Origin: Chryseobacterium wanjuense
Lineage (GTDB): Bacteria > Bacteroidota > Bacteroidia > Flavobacteriales > Weeksellaceae
NCBI RefSeq assembly: GCF_900111495.1
Contig: NZ_FOIU01000003.1
Coordinates: 396,945-460,944, forward strand
DNA: 64,000 nucleotides
Direction of reading: 5' to 3'
In this document: positions 35,141-44,481 of the stretch, piece after piece
Layout of the letters: each line of letters starts with the position of its first letter
How positions within the stretch are numbered: position 1 is the stretch's first letter
The notes under the pieces: model-generated
Told to the model about the DNA's origin: nothing
The model's input: only the letters and a program-made list of their open reading frames with translations
Databases searched by the model: none
Position numbers and translations under genes: made by a program

Positions 35141-35656
35141 ATGAAAAATACGTTTTTCGAATATGCAATTCTCGGCCTGATTATCCTTAAAGTAATCGTT
35201 ACAGGAATTCTGACTACAACGGAGTCTTTCTGCAGCTTTTACAAATATGAAAATCCTTTTGAAAACAAGGAAAATCAGTATGATAAAACTTTTGCAGCCT
35301 ACACGGGATTTGATACGGGATATGGTTTTTTCGCGCCCAATGTAGCCAGCAATTTCATCATCATTTCTGAAGAATTGAAAACCGGAAACACCTATTTATC
35401 AACAGATTTATTGAGTACTAATGAAGGGAAGCTGAGATTCTGCAATCTTAATGATGTTTATATGAAAAATATAACCCCTGAAAATAAAAACGATACCGAC
35501 CTGAAAATAAATCATATTCTGCTAAAGCAGGTAAATAAAGCATTTGAAGCCAAATACGGTAAGCAGTTTCAATCTACAGCATATCTATATGATCATAATT
35601 TTTTAAGTGATCCTGCGAAAAAATCCAAACTTATAAAAATAGACAACGTACAATGA
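35141..35656 (+). CDS. membrane-anchored partner of HTTM protein
   Basis: The 171-residue product has one N-terminal membrane helix (residues 7-25) and a soluble outward domain containing TGYGFFAPNVASNFI (about residues 64-80). That resembles the FFAPN motif of DUF5819-like proteins that accompany HTTM proteins. Its stop overlaps the start of the HTTM gene (ATGA), so translation is coupled. The same order, anchored protein then HTTM protein, occurs at 15723-14429. Function unknown. Confidence 0.7.
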   Translation: MKNTFFEYAILGLIILKVIVTGILTTTESFCSFYKYENPFENKENQYDKTFAAYTGFDTGYGFFAPNVASNFIIISEELKTGNTYLSTDLLSTNEGKLRFCNLNDVYMKNITPENKNDTDLKINHILLKQVNKAFEAKYGKQFQSTAYLYDHNFLSDPAKKSKLIKIDNVQ

Positions 35657-36576
35657 AAAAATCTTTATCTTCATACTTCAATAAGACATTTACTCCGAGC
35701 TTTATTGTTTTCCTGAGAATAAGTGTAGGATTTGTATTGCTTGTTCATTTTATTTCCATCTGGAAAGATTTTGAACTTTTATACAGCAATCAGAGCATTA
35801 TTCCTGTTGAAATTCATGGGGCAGTTTACGAGTATAATATTATTCCGTATAGTCAGATAGAGAATTTTTTATCCGCTTATTTTCAAAACCCAAATCTCAC
35901 ATTTAAATATATATACATTACGTTGTGTATCTTTATCATAACAGGTTTTTTCAGCAGAATTTCTGCCATCATTTTACTGGTACTGCAAGTATCGCTGGTA
36001 AAAAGCGCAACACTTTTCATGTATGGTGTAGACTTTTTTGCAAGTATGTCTCTGTTTTACATTATTCTTTTTCCTACCAACCGTTATTTTTCTCTTCAGA
36101 AAAGATTTTTTCCAAAAACCATTACTAATTTTCCGATACAATCTTTGAATATCTGTAAAAGAATTTTACAACTTCATCTGTGTGTCGCTTACTTTTTCTC
36201 AGGGCTTGATAAAGTAATAGGTTTCAACTGGTGGAGCGGAGAAGCTATGTGGAAATCACTAAACCTGCCAAATTTTACGCGGTTTATCAATCTCCCTTCT
36301 ATTTTTGATGAAAAATACAGTTTGCTATATCTCATCGGCGGTTGGGTAATCATCTGTATTGAAATATTTTATCCTATATTTATCAATATAAATAAAACAA
36401 GAAAACTTTGGCTTACACTCACCATACTTATGCATATCGGTATTATTGTAAGCTTCAATTTATTCTTCTTTTCATCCATCATGATTATTTGGAATTTAAC
36501 ATCTTATTACTTTAATTATTATGAAAAAGATAAAATTTTCACAGAGAGTTCTTCTGCTGCTAATGTTTACAATTAG
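35653..36576 (+). CDS. HTTM (vitamin-K carboxylase-like) membrane protein
   Basis: The 307-residue polytopic protein has the HTTM hallmarks. FIVFLRISVGFVLLVHF is at the start. The key helix LHLCVAYFFSGLDKVIGFNW, then GEAMWKSL, is at about residues 175-200. HTTM proteins share the membrane fold of vitamin-K-dependent gamma-carboxylase, but the function of bacterial ones is mostly unknown. It overlaps the 35141 gene by 4 bp and the GLPGLI gene by 56 bp. Modification or handling of the two small secreted proteins is a plausible but unproven role. Confidence 0.75.
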   Translation: MKKSLSSYFNKTFTPSFIVFLRISVGFVLLVHFISIWKDFELLYSNQSIIPVEIHGAVYEYNIIPYSQIENFLSAYFQNPNLTFKYIYITLCIFIITGFFSRISAIILLVLQVSLVKSATLFMYGVDFFASMSLFYIILFPTNRYFSLQKRFFPKTITNFPIQSLNICKRILQLHLCVAYFFSGLDKVIGFNWWSGEAMWKSLNLPNFTRFINLPSIFDEKYSLLYLIGGWVIICIEIFYPIFININKTRKLWLTLTILMHIGIIVSFNLFFFSSIMIIWNLTSYYFNYYEKDKIFTESSSAANVYN

Positions 36577-37387
36577 TAATATATTTTTTGCTCAATCTTC
36601 TTACAAAGCTTTCTATGAAATGAAATGGAGAAATAAAAAAGACACTGTAAAAAATCATGAATTATGCACCCTTATCATCAACGAAAAAGGCAGCTCTTAT
36701 TTTCAGTCTTATGAAAATTTCAGGAGAGACTCTGCCCATACAAAAACCGTTAATGAATATTTTGCCAATAAAGCGGGAGGCCTGAGACTGCGAGACGATA
36801 CCAGCAATGCAAAATTTCGGTCACTTATTATTAAAAATGTATCACAAAACAGCATGGTTGTAGAAGAACGCTTCTTTACGAGTATTTTTTCTACACATTA
36901 TAATACCACCAAACAAAATTGGAAGCTCATCAACAAAACTGATAAAATCCTGGGACATGCTGTAAGCATGGCTACAACAGATTTCGGAGGAAGAAAATGG
37001 ATCGCGTGGTACACCACAGAAATCCCGATTAACGACGGGCCTTATAAATTTTACGGGCTACCCGGACTTATTCTAAAAATATCCGATGCCGGAAACGAAT
37101 ACAGTTTTGAAATAAAAGGCATCATAAAAGAAAAGAACGATCTGGAACAAAGAAACTTCACCTATGATGCACCGGTAAATATCACACCGAAACAATGGGA
37201 TGCTTTCTGGAAGAAATATACAAAACAGCCTTCCGTGATTTTTGAAAACCTGAATACAGATCAGACAACTTATGTTATCAACGGACAGGATGTGAATTCC
37301 AAAGAAGTAAAAGATGCTTACAACCGTAAGGAATTAGAATTTTTAAAAATCTTTGAAAACCCAATAGAGCTTGCTCCAACTTATTAA
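36521..37387 (+). CDS. GLPGLI family secreted protein
   Basis: The 288-residue product has a signal peptide (cleavage near FAQ, residue 25) and the diagnostic motif YKFYGLPGLILKISDAG at about residues 172-188. GLPGLI proteins are periplasmic or outer-envelope proteins of Bacteroidota with no known activity. The chosen start lies 56 bp inside the HTTM gene; the next Met would cut the signal peptide. It closes the 34105-37387 cluster. Confidence 0.85.
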   Translation: MKKIKFSQRVLLLLMFTISNIFFAQSSYKAFYEMKWRNKKDTVKNHELCTLIINEKGSSYFQSYENFRRDSAHTKTVNEYFANKAGGLRLRDDTSNAKFRSLIIKNVSQNSMVVEERFFTSIFSTHYNTTKQNWKLINKTDKILGHAVSMATTDFGGRKWIAWYTTEIPINDGPYKFYGLPGLILKISDAGNEYSFEIKGIIKEKNDLEQRNFTYDAPVNITPKQWDAFWKKYTKQPSVIFENLNTDQTTYVINGQDVNSKEVKDAYNRKELEFLKIFENPIELAPTY

Positions 37388-37450
37388 ATTTAAACTAATA
37401 CCATTCACAATAGATAATTTAGTTGCTATCATTTCCTGCAAGTAAATTGC

Positions 37451-37478
37451 AAAGGTTCAGTAAAATGAACCTTTTTAT
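37451..37478 (+). terminator. terminator of the peptide/HTTM/GLPGLI cluster
   Basis: AAAGGTTCA and TGAACCTTT pair over 9 bp with a 6-base loop, followed by TTATG. Confidence 0.75.
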
Positions 37479-37504
37479 GAATTAATTCTCAGTTATTATA
37501 ATCG

Positions 37505-37545
37505 AAAAGAGACTGACCCTTTTGGGCAGCCTCTTTTCTTTTTAA
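37505..37545. terminator. bidirectional terminator before the efflux operon end
   Basis: AAAAGAGACTG..CC and GG..AGCCTCTTTT form an interrupted stem with T-rich sequence on the plus side and A-rich on the other. It separates two convergent units. Confidence 0.6.
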
Positions 37546-37563
37546 AACATTAAGGATTTATAT

Positions 37564-39006
37564 TTACTTCCAGCCTCCTCCAAGGCTTTTATAAATATCC
37601 ACAACTGTACTCAGCTGTTTTTGTTTCGCCTCAACCAGTTCCATTTTTGCATCCAGCGCATCTCTCTGGTTCAGAAGAACTTCAAGATAATCTGCCCTGG
37701 AGTTTCGGAATAGCTGATTCGCAATATCTATCGACTGTTCTAGAGCTTTTGTTTCTTCAGATTTCAGCTTGTAATACTGATCTATGTTTTTCACTTTAGA
37801 CATCAGATTCGCCACATCCAAATAGGCATTCAGAATCGTTTTATCATATTCATACAAAGCCTGGATCTGTCTTGCATCCGCAGTCTGGAAATTCGCTTTA
37901 ATTGCACTTTTGTTAATCAGCGGACCTGCCAATTCACCCACCAGACTGGAAGCAATAGACTCCGGCATTTTTACCAGATAAGAAGGCTTGAATGCTTCTA
38001 ATCCTAACGTTGCAGAGATTTCCAATGAAGGATAAAACTCCTTTCTTGCAGCTTCTACGTCTAATTTTGATGATTTTAATTCCAATTCAGCCTGCTTGAT
38101 ATCAGGGCGATTCGCCAACAATTGTGATGGGATTCCCGTATACACCGTCTGAGGAATCGTTGTCATAAAATCTTCTTTCGTTCTTATGATTGTCTGTGGA
38201 TAGCGACCACAAAGTGCATTGATTTCATTTTCTTTTTCGGTAATTTCCTGACGGATGGTATATTCTGTAGCTTTAGACTTTGCTAATTCTGCTTCAAACT
38301 TTTTCACTGCCAATTCAGTAGCCGCCGCTGCTTCTTTCTGAATTTTCGAAATTTCCAAAGCCTTCTGCTGAAGCTTAATATATTGTTGAATAATATCCAA
38401 CTGGTTATCCAAAGCCAGCAATTCGTAATAATTATCCGCAACTTCCTCGATTAAGTTGGAAAGAACGAAATTCTTCCCTTCCACCGTTGAAAGATAATGG
38501 GCCACTGCAGATTCTTTTTCTGTTCTTAATTTTTTCCAGATGTCGACTTCCCAGTTGGCCATCAAGCCGCCTTCAAAATTCCCAAGGATATCTGGAACTT
38601 CTTTTCCAGGTTCGATTTCCGTGCTTGCATCACCCGCTCCTTCACTGGTGTAACGTCCGGCTTTTTTCACTCCGGCTCCGATTCCTGCGGAAACAGTGGG
38701 AGTTAATCTTCCTTTTTTCGCTAAAACTCCACTTTTTGCAATTTCAATTTCCTGCAAAGTGATCATCAGTTCCTGATTGTTTTTTAACGCTGTTTCAATT
38801 AAAGCAACCAGATTCGGATCTGTGAAAAATTGTCTCCACGGAGTCGTTCCGGTGTCGTTGTTGGCATCTCCCTGCTCTTCCTGGTTAAAGTTTTGAGGAA
38901 TATTCTCTTTTACCTCATCTTTTACCACGGTCGCCATCGGCGCCTTACAACTTGCTAAAACAAGCGATAAGGCAATGGCTGCTATATATTTATTATAAAT
39001 CTTCAT
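37564..39006 (-). CDS. outer-membrane factor of an RND efflux system (TolC/OprM-like)
   Basis: From the Met at 39006 the product is 480 residues, beginning with a lipoprotein signal (VLASC, Cys20). An alternative start at 39015 adds three residues. Two OEP repeats form the beta-barrel and periplasmic helical tunnel (PWRQFFTDPNLVALIETALKNN; LLANRPDIKQAELELKSSKLDVEAARKEFYPSL). It is the outer-membrane exit of the efflux pump encoded just upstream, overlapping the pump gene by 14 bp. Confidence 0.93.
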   Translation of the reverse strand: MKIYNKYIAAIALSLVLASCKAPMATVVKDEVKENIPQNFNQEEQGDANNDTGTTPWRQFFTDPNLVALIETALKNNQELMITLQEIEIAKSGVLAKKGRLTPTVSAGIGAGVKKAGRYTSEGAGDASTEIEPGKEVPDILGNFEGGLMANWEVDIWKKLRTEKESAVAHYLSTVEGKNFVLSNLIEEVADNYYELLALDNQLDIIQQYIKLQQKALEISKIQKEAAAATELAVKKFEAELAKSKATEYTIRQEITEKENEINALCGRYPQTIIRTKEDFMTTIPQTVYTGIPSQLLANRPDIKQAELELKSSKLDVEAARKEFYPSLEISATLGLEAFKPSYLVKMPESIASSLVGELAGPLINKSAIKANFQTADARQIQALYEYDKTILNAYLDVANLMSKVKNIDQYYKLKSEETKALEQSIDIANQLFRNSRADYLEVLLNQRDALDAKMELVEAKQKQLSTVVDIYKSLGGGWK

Positions 39007-42000
39007 GTTTGTCATCGTGTTGATACGGTTCTGTTTGTTCTGTTAAAGGATTTTCTTCTTCATATTTCGCCAGTTTCGATTTTTCAGCGATCGTTCCGAA
39101 GATGTAATACAATCCTGGGATGATCATCAATCCGAAAATAGTTCCGATCAACATCCCTCCTGCTGCGGCTGTCCCGATCGTCCGGTTACCTACCGCACCC
39201 GGCCCGGTAGCCATTACCAATGGAATCAAACCTGCAATGAATGCAAAAGATGTCATCAAAATCGGACGGAAACGGATCGCTGCTCCTTCAATTGCCGCCT
39301 GAGCTACCGGAATTCCTTCTTCTGCCTTTTTCTGAACGGCAAATTCCACGATCAATACGGCATTTTTACCCAAAAGACCAATCAACATGACCATTGCTAC
39401 CTGAGCATAAATGTTGTTTTCTAATCCTAATAATTTTAAACATAAAAAAGCTCCGAAAATACCCGTCGGCAACGATAAAATTACCGGCAGCGGAAGAATG
39501 AAACTTTCATACTGTGCAGAAAGAATTAAATAAACGAATCCTAAACATACAAGGAAAATGAAAATCGCCTCATTTCCACGGCTTACCTCATCTTTGGAAA
39601 TACCTGCCCAGTCGATCCCGAAACCTCTCGGAAGTGTTTTATCTGCCACTTCTTTAATCGCTGCAATCGCCTGTCCCGAACTGTAACCCGGCGCAGGAGT
39701 ACCACTCACCTCGGAAGAATTATACATATTATGTCTCGTGATCTCCGACAAACCATAAACCTTCTCCAAATGCATGAAATCTGAATACGGAACCATCTGA
39801 TCTTTATCGTTTTTAACATATAATTTCAATAAATCCGTCGGCAACGCACGATATTGCGGACCAGCCTGAACAATTACTTTATAAGGTCTATCGAAGCGGA
39901 TGAAACTCGTCTCGTAGTTGGAACCGATTAACGTAGATAAATTATCCATTGCATTTTCGATCGTTACGCCTTTTTGCTCGGCAAGATCGTTGTCTACTCT
40001 CAACATATACTGAGGGAAACTCGCAGAATAGAAGGTAAATGCAGAACCCAGCTCAGGACGTTTTTTCAATTCCTTTACAAAGTCGTTACTTACTTTTTCC
40101 ATTTTCTGGTAATCTCCACTTCCCGCTTTATCCAATAAACGAAGCTCGAAACCACCGGCTGCACCGTACCCCGGAATCGAAGGCGGCTGGAAGAATTCTA
40201 TATTCGCACCCGGAATATTTTTAGCCTTTTCTTCTAGCTTTTCGATAATTTCTGCGGCAGATTCTTTACGGTCTTCCCAGCTTTTAAGGTTAATCAAACA
40301 AGTACCGGAATTGGAACCTGTACCTTCCGTCAGGATTTCGTAACCAGCCAGTGAAGAAACAGATTGTACCCCATCGATATCCTCAGATTCTCTCAATAAT
40401 TCTTTTGCAATCTGATTCGTTCTTTCCAGTGTTGAACCCGGTGGTGTCTGGATAATTGCATAAATCATCCCCTGATCTTCCGCCGGAATAAACCCTGATG
40501 GAAGTGAATTGCTCAGGAAGAAAGTACAAGCACAGAACGCCAATAATAATGGTAAAGTAACTGTTTTCTTTGTAACCGTTTTATTCAACATTTTTTCATA
40601 CTTCCCTGCTCCTTTGGTGAATAAATTATTGAATTTATCCAGGAAAATAGTGATCGGCGTTCTTCTTTTTGCTTTGCCGTGGTTATTTTTTAGAATTAAA
40701 GCACATAAAGCCGGAGTCAATGTCAAGGCTACTACCCCGGAAAGGATAATCGCCGAAGCCATCGTAATCGAGAACTGACGATAGAAAACCCCAACCGGAC
40801 CCGACATGAATGCAATCGGGATGAATACAGATGCCATTACCAAAGTGATCGCGATAATCGCCCCACTGATCTCGTGCATCGCCTCTTCAGTCGCCTTTAA
40901 CGGGGATAAATGTTTCTCTTCCATCTTGGCGTGAACAGCTTCAATAACCACAATCGCGTCATCGACCACAACCCCGATCGCCATTACGAGGGCAAAGAGC
41001 GAGATCATGTTTAAGGTAATTCCAAAGGCGGACATGACGGCAAAAGTACCGATCAATGAAACCGGAACCGCAATCGCCGGAATCAATGTTGAACGCCAGT
41101 CTCCCAAGAAAAGGAATACCACGATCGCCACCAAAATAAACGCTTCAAACAAAGTGTGGATAACCTTTTCAATCGACGCATCCAGGAATCTTGACACGTC
41201 ATAACTGATGTCGTAGTGCATACCTTTCGGGAAGGTTGTTTTCTGCAGTTCTTCCATCAAAGATTTTACGTTTTTGATAACGTCACTTGCGTTGGAACCG
41301 TAGGACTGCTTTACCGTGATCGCTGCAGAAGGTTTACCATTCAATGTAGAATAAATATCGTACATCGAAGAACCGAATTCTATATCTGCAACATCTTTTA
41401 GTCTGATAAATTCTCCGTCTGGCTTGGCTTTAAGGATAATATTTCCGTAATCTTTTTCATTATTAAAACGACCCGGATATTTTAAAATATATTCAAATGA
41501 CTGAGATCTTTTTCCGGAGCTTTCCCCCGTTTTACCCGGAGATGCTTCCAAACTCTGCTGGTTTAATGCTTCCATTACTTCATCTGCGGAAATACTGTAA
41601 GCTGTTAACCTGTCGGGCTTCAGCCAAATACGCATCGCATATTCTCTGGTTCCCAAAATATCTGCGAAACCAACTCCGCTTACCCTTTTCAATTCGGACA
41701 TCACGTTGATATCTGCATAGTTGAAAAGGAATTTCTGGTCGGCTTTCGGATCATCACTATACAAGTTAATGTACATCAACATGTTAGGCTCTTCACGAGT
41801 GATTTTCACCCCTTCACGCACTACCAATGGCGGAAGTTTATTGACCACCGAAGAAACACGGTTTTGTACGTTTACGGCTGCTACGTTCGGGTCGGTTCCC
41901 AAATCGAAAACCACCTGAATAGAAGCTTCCCCGTCGTTTCCGGCATCGGAAGTCATATATTTCATTCCCGGTACACCATTTAGACCTCTTTCCAACGGAA

Positions 42001-42187
42001 TAACCACGGATTTGATCAACAATTCGTTGTTGGCTCCCGGATATTCTGCGGTGATGTTTACTTTTGGCGGTGAAATAGACGGGAACTGTGTAACCGGTAA
42101 TTTAACCAGGGACAAAATTCCCATAAATACGATAATCAATGAGATTACAATAGACAGAACAGGTCTGCGAATGAATTTCTTAAACAT
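38993..42187 (-). CDS. RND efflux transporter, HAE1/AcrB type
   Basis: The 1064-residue inner-membrane pump exports hydrophobic compounds using the proton gradient. Landmarks are the first helix (RPVLSIVISLIIVFMG), the proton-relay Asp pair in GVVVDDAIVVIEA (about residues 404-416), and the relay Lys in IGLLGKNAVLIVEFA (about residue 940). It carries two large periplasmic loops and twelve helices, and an acidic C-terminal tail. It lies between the membrane-fusion and outer-membrane factor genes. Length and motif content are normal for AcrB/MexB. Confidence 0.96.
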   Translation of the reverse strand: MFKKFIRRPVLSIVISLIIVFMGILSLVKLPVTQFPSISPPKVNITAEYPGANNELLIKSVVIPLERGLNGVPGMKYMTSDAGNDGEASIQVVFDLGTDPNVAAVNVQNRVSSVVNKLPPLVVREGVKITREEPNMLMYINLYSDDPKADQKFLFNYADINVMSELKRVSGVGFADILGTREYAMRIWLKPDRLTAYSISADEVMEALNQQSLEASPGKTGESSGKRSQSFEYILKYPGRFNNEKDYGNIILKAKPDGEFIRLKDVADIEFGSSMYDIYSTLNGKPSAAITVKQSYGSNASDVIKNVKSLMEELQKTTFPKGMHYDISYDVSRFLDASIEKVIHTLFEAFILVAIVVFLFLGDWRSTLIPAIAVPVSLIGTFAVMSAFGITLNMISLFALVMAIGVVVDDAIVVIEAVHAKMEEKHLSPLKATEEAMHEISGAIIAITLVMASVFIPIAFMSGPVGVFYRQFSITMASAIILSGVVALTLTPALCALILKNNHGKAKRRTPITIFLDKFNNLFTKGAGKYEKMLNKTVTKKTVTLPLLLAFCACTFFLSNSLPSGFIPAEDQGMIYAIIQTPPGSTLERTNQIAKELLRESEDIDGVQSVSSLAGYEILTEGTGSNSGTCLINLKSWEDRKESAAEIIEKLEEKAKNIPGANIEFFQPPSIPGYGAAGGFELRLLDKAGSGDYQKMEKVSNDFVKELKKRPELGSAFTFYSASFPQYMLRVDNDLAEQKGVTIENAMDNLSTLIGSNYETSFIRFDRPYKVIVQAGPQYRALPTDLLKLYVKNDKDQMVPYSDFMHLEKVYGLSEITRHNMYNSSEVSGTPAPGYSSGQAIAAIKEVADKTLPRGFGIDWAGISKDEVSRGNEAIFIFLVCLGFVYLILSAQYESFILPLPVILSLPTGIFGAFLCLKLLGLENNIYAQVAMVMLIGLLGKNAVLIVEFAVQKKAEEGIPVAQAAIEGAAIRFRPILMTSFAFIAGLIPLVMATGPGAVGNRTIGTAAAGGMLIGTIFGLMIIPGLYYIFGTIAEKSKLAKYEEENPLTEQTEPYQHDDKHEDL

Positions 42188-42210
42188 AATACTGCTTCAT
42201 TTATAGAGTC

Positions 42211-43296
42211 CTACTCTGCTTTTAATTTCAATGATTGAAGAACTTTTTTCGGATCCTGGAATTTCGTCTGAACCTTCTGATCGTCTTTCACTTTCTGAAC
42301 ACCTTCCAGTAAGATTTTATCTCCAGTTGCCAACCCGGAACCTACCACATATACATCTGGAAGCTCATAAGCTACTTTAATATTTTTAGACTTTACCACT
42401 CCATTTTTATCAACCACGAAAACATATTTCTGATCCTGAATTTCGTAGGTTGTTTTTTGAGGAATGATTAAAGCATTTTTCAGCGGTAAAGTCATTCTTA
42501 CTTTTCCTGTTTCTCCGTTTCTTAATAATTTATTCGGATTTGGAAATTTTGCTCTGAACGCGATATTACCTGTTTCATTGTCAAATTCCCCTTCAATGGT
42601 CTGAACTTCCCCTTTCTGAGGGAAAATATCTCCGTTTGCCATCACCAAAGAAACCTGATTGCTTCCTCTCGATGCTGCATTCATCTGATAATTCAGATAT
42701 TCCGGTTCGGAAACGTTGAAATACGTGTAGATATCATCATTATCCGACAAAGATGTCAGCAAATCTCCTTCATCGATCAAACTACCCAATTTCAAAGGAA
42801 GTCTGTTGATAATCCCTGAAAACGGAGCTTTAATGTCTGTGAATGACAAGTGGATCTGAGCCAGCTTTGCTTCTGCATTGGCTGCATCTAATTTTGCCTT
42901 TGCCATTGCTCTTTCGTTTTTAGAAACAATGTTGTTGTTGGCTAATGTCGTTGCATTTTTCAGCTCGATGGTGGCCTGTGCTACCTCGGCTTGTGCCTTT
43001 AGTAATTCTGCCTGATACAATTTTGGCATGATCCGGAACAATGTCTGACCCTGGTGAACATACTGACCTTCGTCCACAAAGATTTTTTCTAAAAAACCTT
43101 TTTCCTGTGCACGAACTTCAATGTTCTTTACAGACTGGATCTGAGCTACATATTCTTTATCAATCACCGTATCCATTACTACTGGAGAGGTAACCGGATA
43201 AACCGCAGCTTCTTCTTTTTCTTCTTTTTTCTTGTTACAACCTGTGAACAACAAAAGACTTCCTAGCGCAATACTTGCGACAACTCTTTTCATCAT
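42211..43296 (-). CDS. RND efflux membrane-fusion protein (AcrA/MexA type)
   Basis: From the Met at 43296 the product is 361 residues with a lipoprotein signal (LLLFTGC). A start at 43389 would place a non-signal stretch ahead of it and is rejected. The lipoyl/biotin-like half-motifs are EVRAQEKGFLEKIFVDEGQYV (about residues 45-65) and IKAPFSGIINRLPLKLGSLIDEG, around a coiled hairpin (about residues 75-125). It links the pump and the outer-membrane factor. First gene of the tripartite operon. Confidence 0.93.
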   Translation of the reverse strand: MMKRVVASIALGSLLLFTGCNKKKEEKEEAAVYPVTSPVVMDTVIDKEYVAQIQSVKNIEVRAQEKGFLEKIFVDEGQYVHQGQTLFRIMPKLYQAELLKAQAEVAQATIELKNATTLANNNIVSKNERAMAKAKLDAANAEAKLAQIHLSFTDIKAPFSGIINRLPLKLGSLIDEGDLLTSLSDNDDIYTYFNVSEPEYLNYQMNAASRGSNQVSLVMANGDIFPQKGEVQTIEGEFDNETGNIAFRAKFPNPNKLLRNGETGKVRMTLPLKNALIIPQKTTYEIQDQKYVFVVDKNGVVKSKNIKVAYELPDVYVVGSGLATGDKILLEGVQKVKDDQKVQTKFQDPKKVLQSLKLKAE

Positions 43297-43443
43297 AATA
43301 CTAGAGTTTATATAAATCGTTAATGTTTTAAATGAAATAAAAATGGTAATGGAGAATAGTTGCAGTGTGAAGATTACCGGCAAACACAATGCATGAGCTT
43401 TCCCACCGGATCAGCCGACAGAAAATAATCGAAAAATGAAATT

Positions 43444-43830
43444 TTAAATTCTGATAGAACGAATCAGAATGAATCTTTTTACAGAGGAAAATTCGGATAG
43501 ATAGCCGTGAATGGTCGGCTTTAATTTTTTGAAGCTTTTTAACCCAAAAATATAGACCAAAGTAAAAATACTTGCAAAAACAACAATGGTCTGCAAGGTA
43601 TCTGACAATTGAAAGTCGTCCTCGGTAAGTTCCAGCGAATATGCATTTCCTGCATCATCGGGCGCCTGCTGAATAGAGAGTTTTTCGTAAGTCTGATTTA
43701 AGCGGTTTGCTCTTTTGGGTAAATTTTGAGAAGTATGGGTGGTACTTTGGAGAGTTTTGACATTGATCTTGCTTTCCACTACGAATAGCAGAAACAGGCC
43801 AGTCAAAAAGTATACTATATAATTTCTCAT
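43444..43830 (-). CDS. small membrane protein upstream of the efflux operon
   Basis: The 128-residue product has an N-terminal hydrophobic segment (residues 4-19) and a second one at about residues 79-98 (TIVVFASIFTLVYIFGL), with a polar outward segment between and a basic cytoplasmic tail. The family is unknown to me. It lies about 150 bp upstream of the efflux operon on the same strand and could be co-transcribed; involvement in efflux is not shown. Confidence 0.55.
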   Translation of the reverse strand: MRNYIVYFLTGLFLLFVVESKINVKTLQSTTHTSQNLPKRANRLNQTYEKLSIQQAPDDAGNAYSLELTEDDFQLSDTLQTIVVFASIFTLVYIFGLKSFKKLKPTIHGYLSEFSSVKRFILIRSIRI

Positions 43831-44481
43831 TTTGCAGTTGCAAATGTAACTCTAAGTTTGAATACATTTCCAAACAATTTCATGATAAATTGCATATATT
43901 AACAATATTTAACGATCCTTTAAATAAGCTGAAAGCGCTTTATTAGGGATTTTTCAATAATTAAAGGTTAAAATTTTATCGCACAATCCATCTCTTTCAT
44001 TGAAAATTCAATTAAAAAATTAGTTGACTTTAAAATGGACAACCTGATTACTCATGTATTAAAATAATTTTCTCCCAAAATATTTCCCTGAACCTTTTTT
44101 AACATTGCAATTCTGAAGATTTATTTCGTTAAATGCTTGTTAATAAAAATTTTACATTATTTATTTATAAAATTTCATATCTTTATATAAATAAGTAACT
44201 ATATGGTGAATAATTTCACTTTACATTTCAATTATTCAGAAAAAAATATAATTATTGATTTTCCTAAAATCCGGAAAGTTCCAGAACACCGTGTATTACA
44301 AAACTTAAAATCAGGATTAAAATATATTAATAAACTGATTTTCCCTTTCAAAAAACCAGATTCATCTATTCATTTACAAAATACTTATTGTCTTCCCGGA
44401 ACTTTAAAAATACGGGCTCCAGACAAGACTTATGCTTAAAAAACAAATCAAATCAAAATAACTTTGAAAATACTATTAATT
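43831..44481. other. AT-rich intergenic region upstream of the fibre-like gene
   Basis: This 650-bp region separates the divergent efflux-side and fibre-side units. A 78-codon frame exists at 44203-44439 but has no recognisable start signal or domain and looks like a leader or chance frame. CATATCTTTATATAAATAAG at 44177-44196 is A/T-rich promoter-like sequence. I see no RNA gene or operator I can defend. Confidence 0.45.

Noticed and set aside
44203..44439. 78-codon frame upstream of the fibre-like gene as a gene
   Set aside because: No signal peptide, domain or start signal, and composition like the surrounding intergenic DNA; its 3' end merges with the leader of the 44482 gene.
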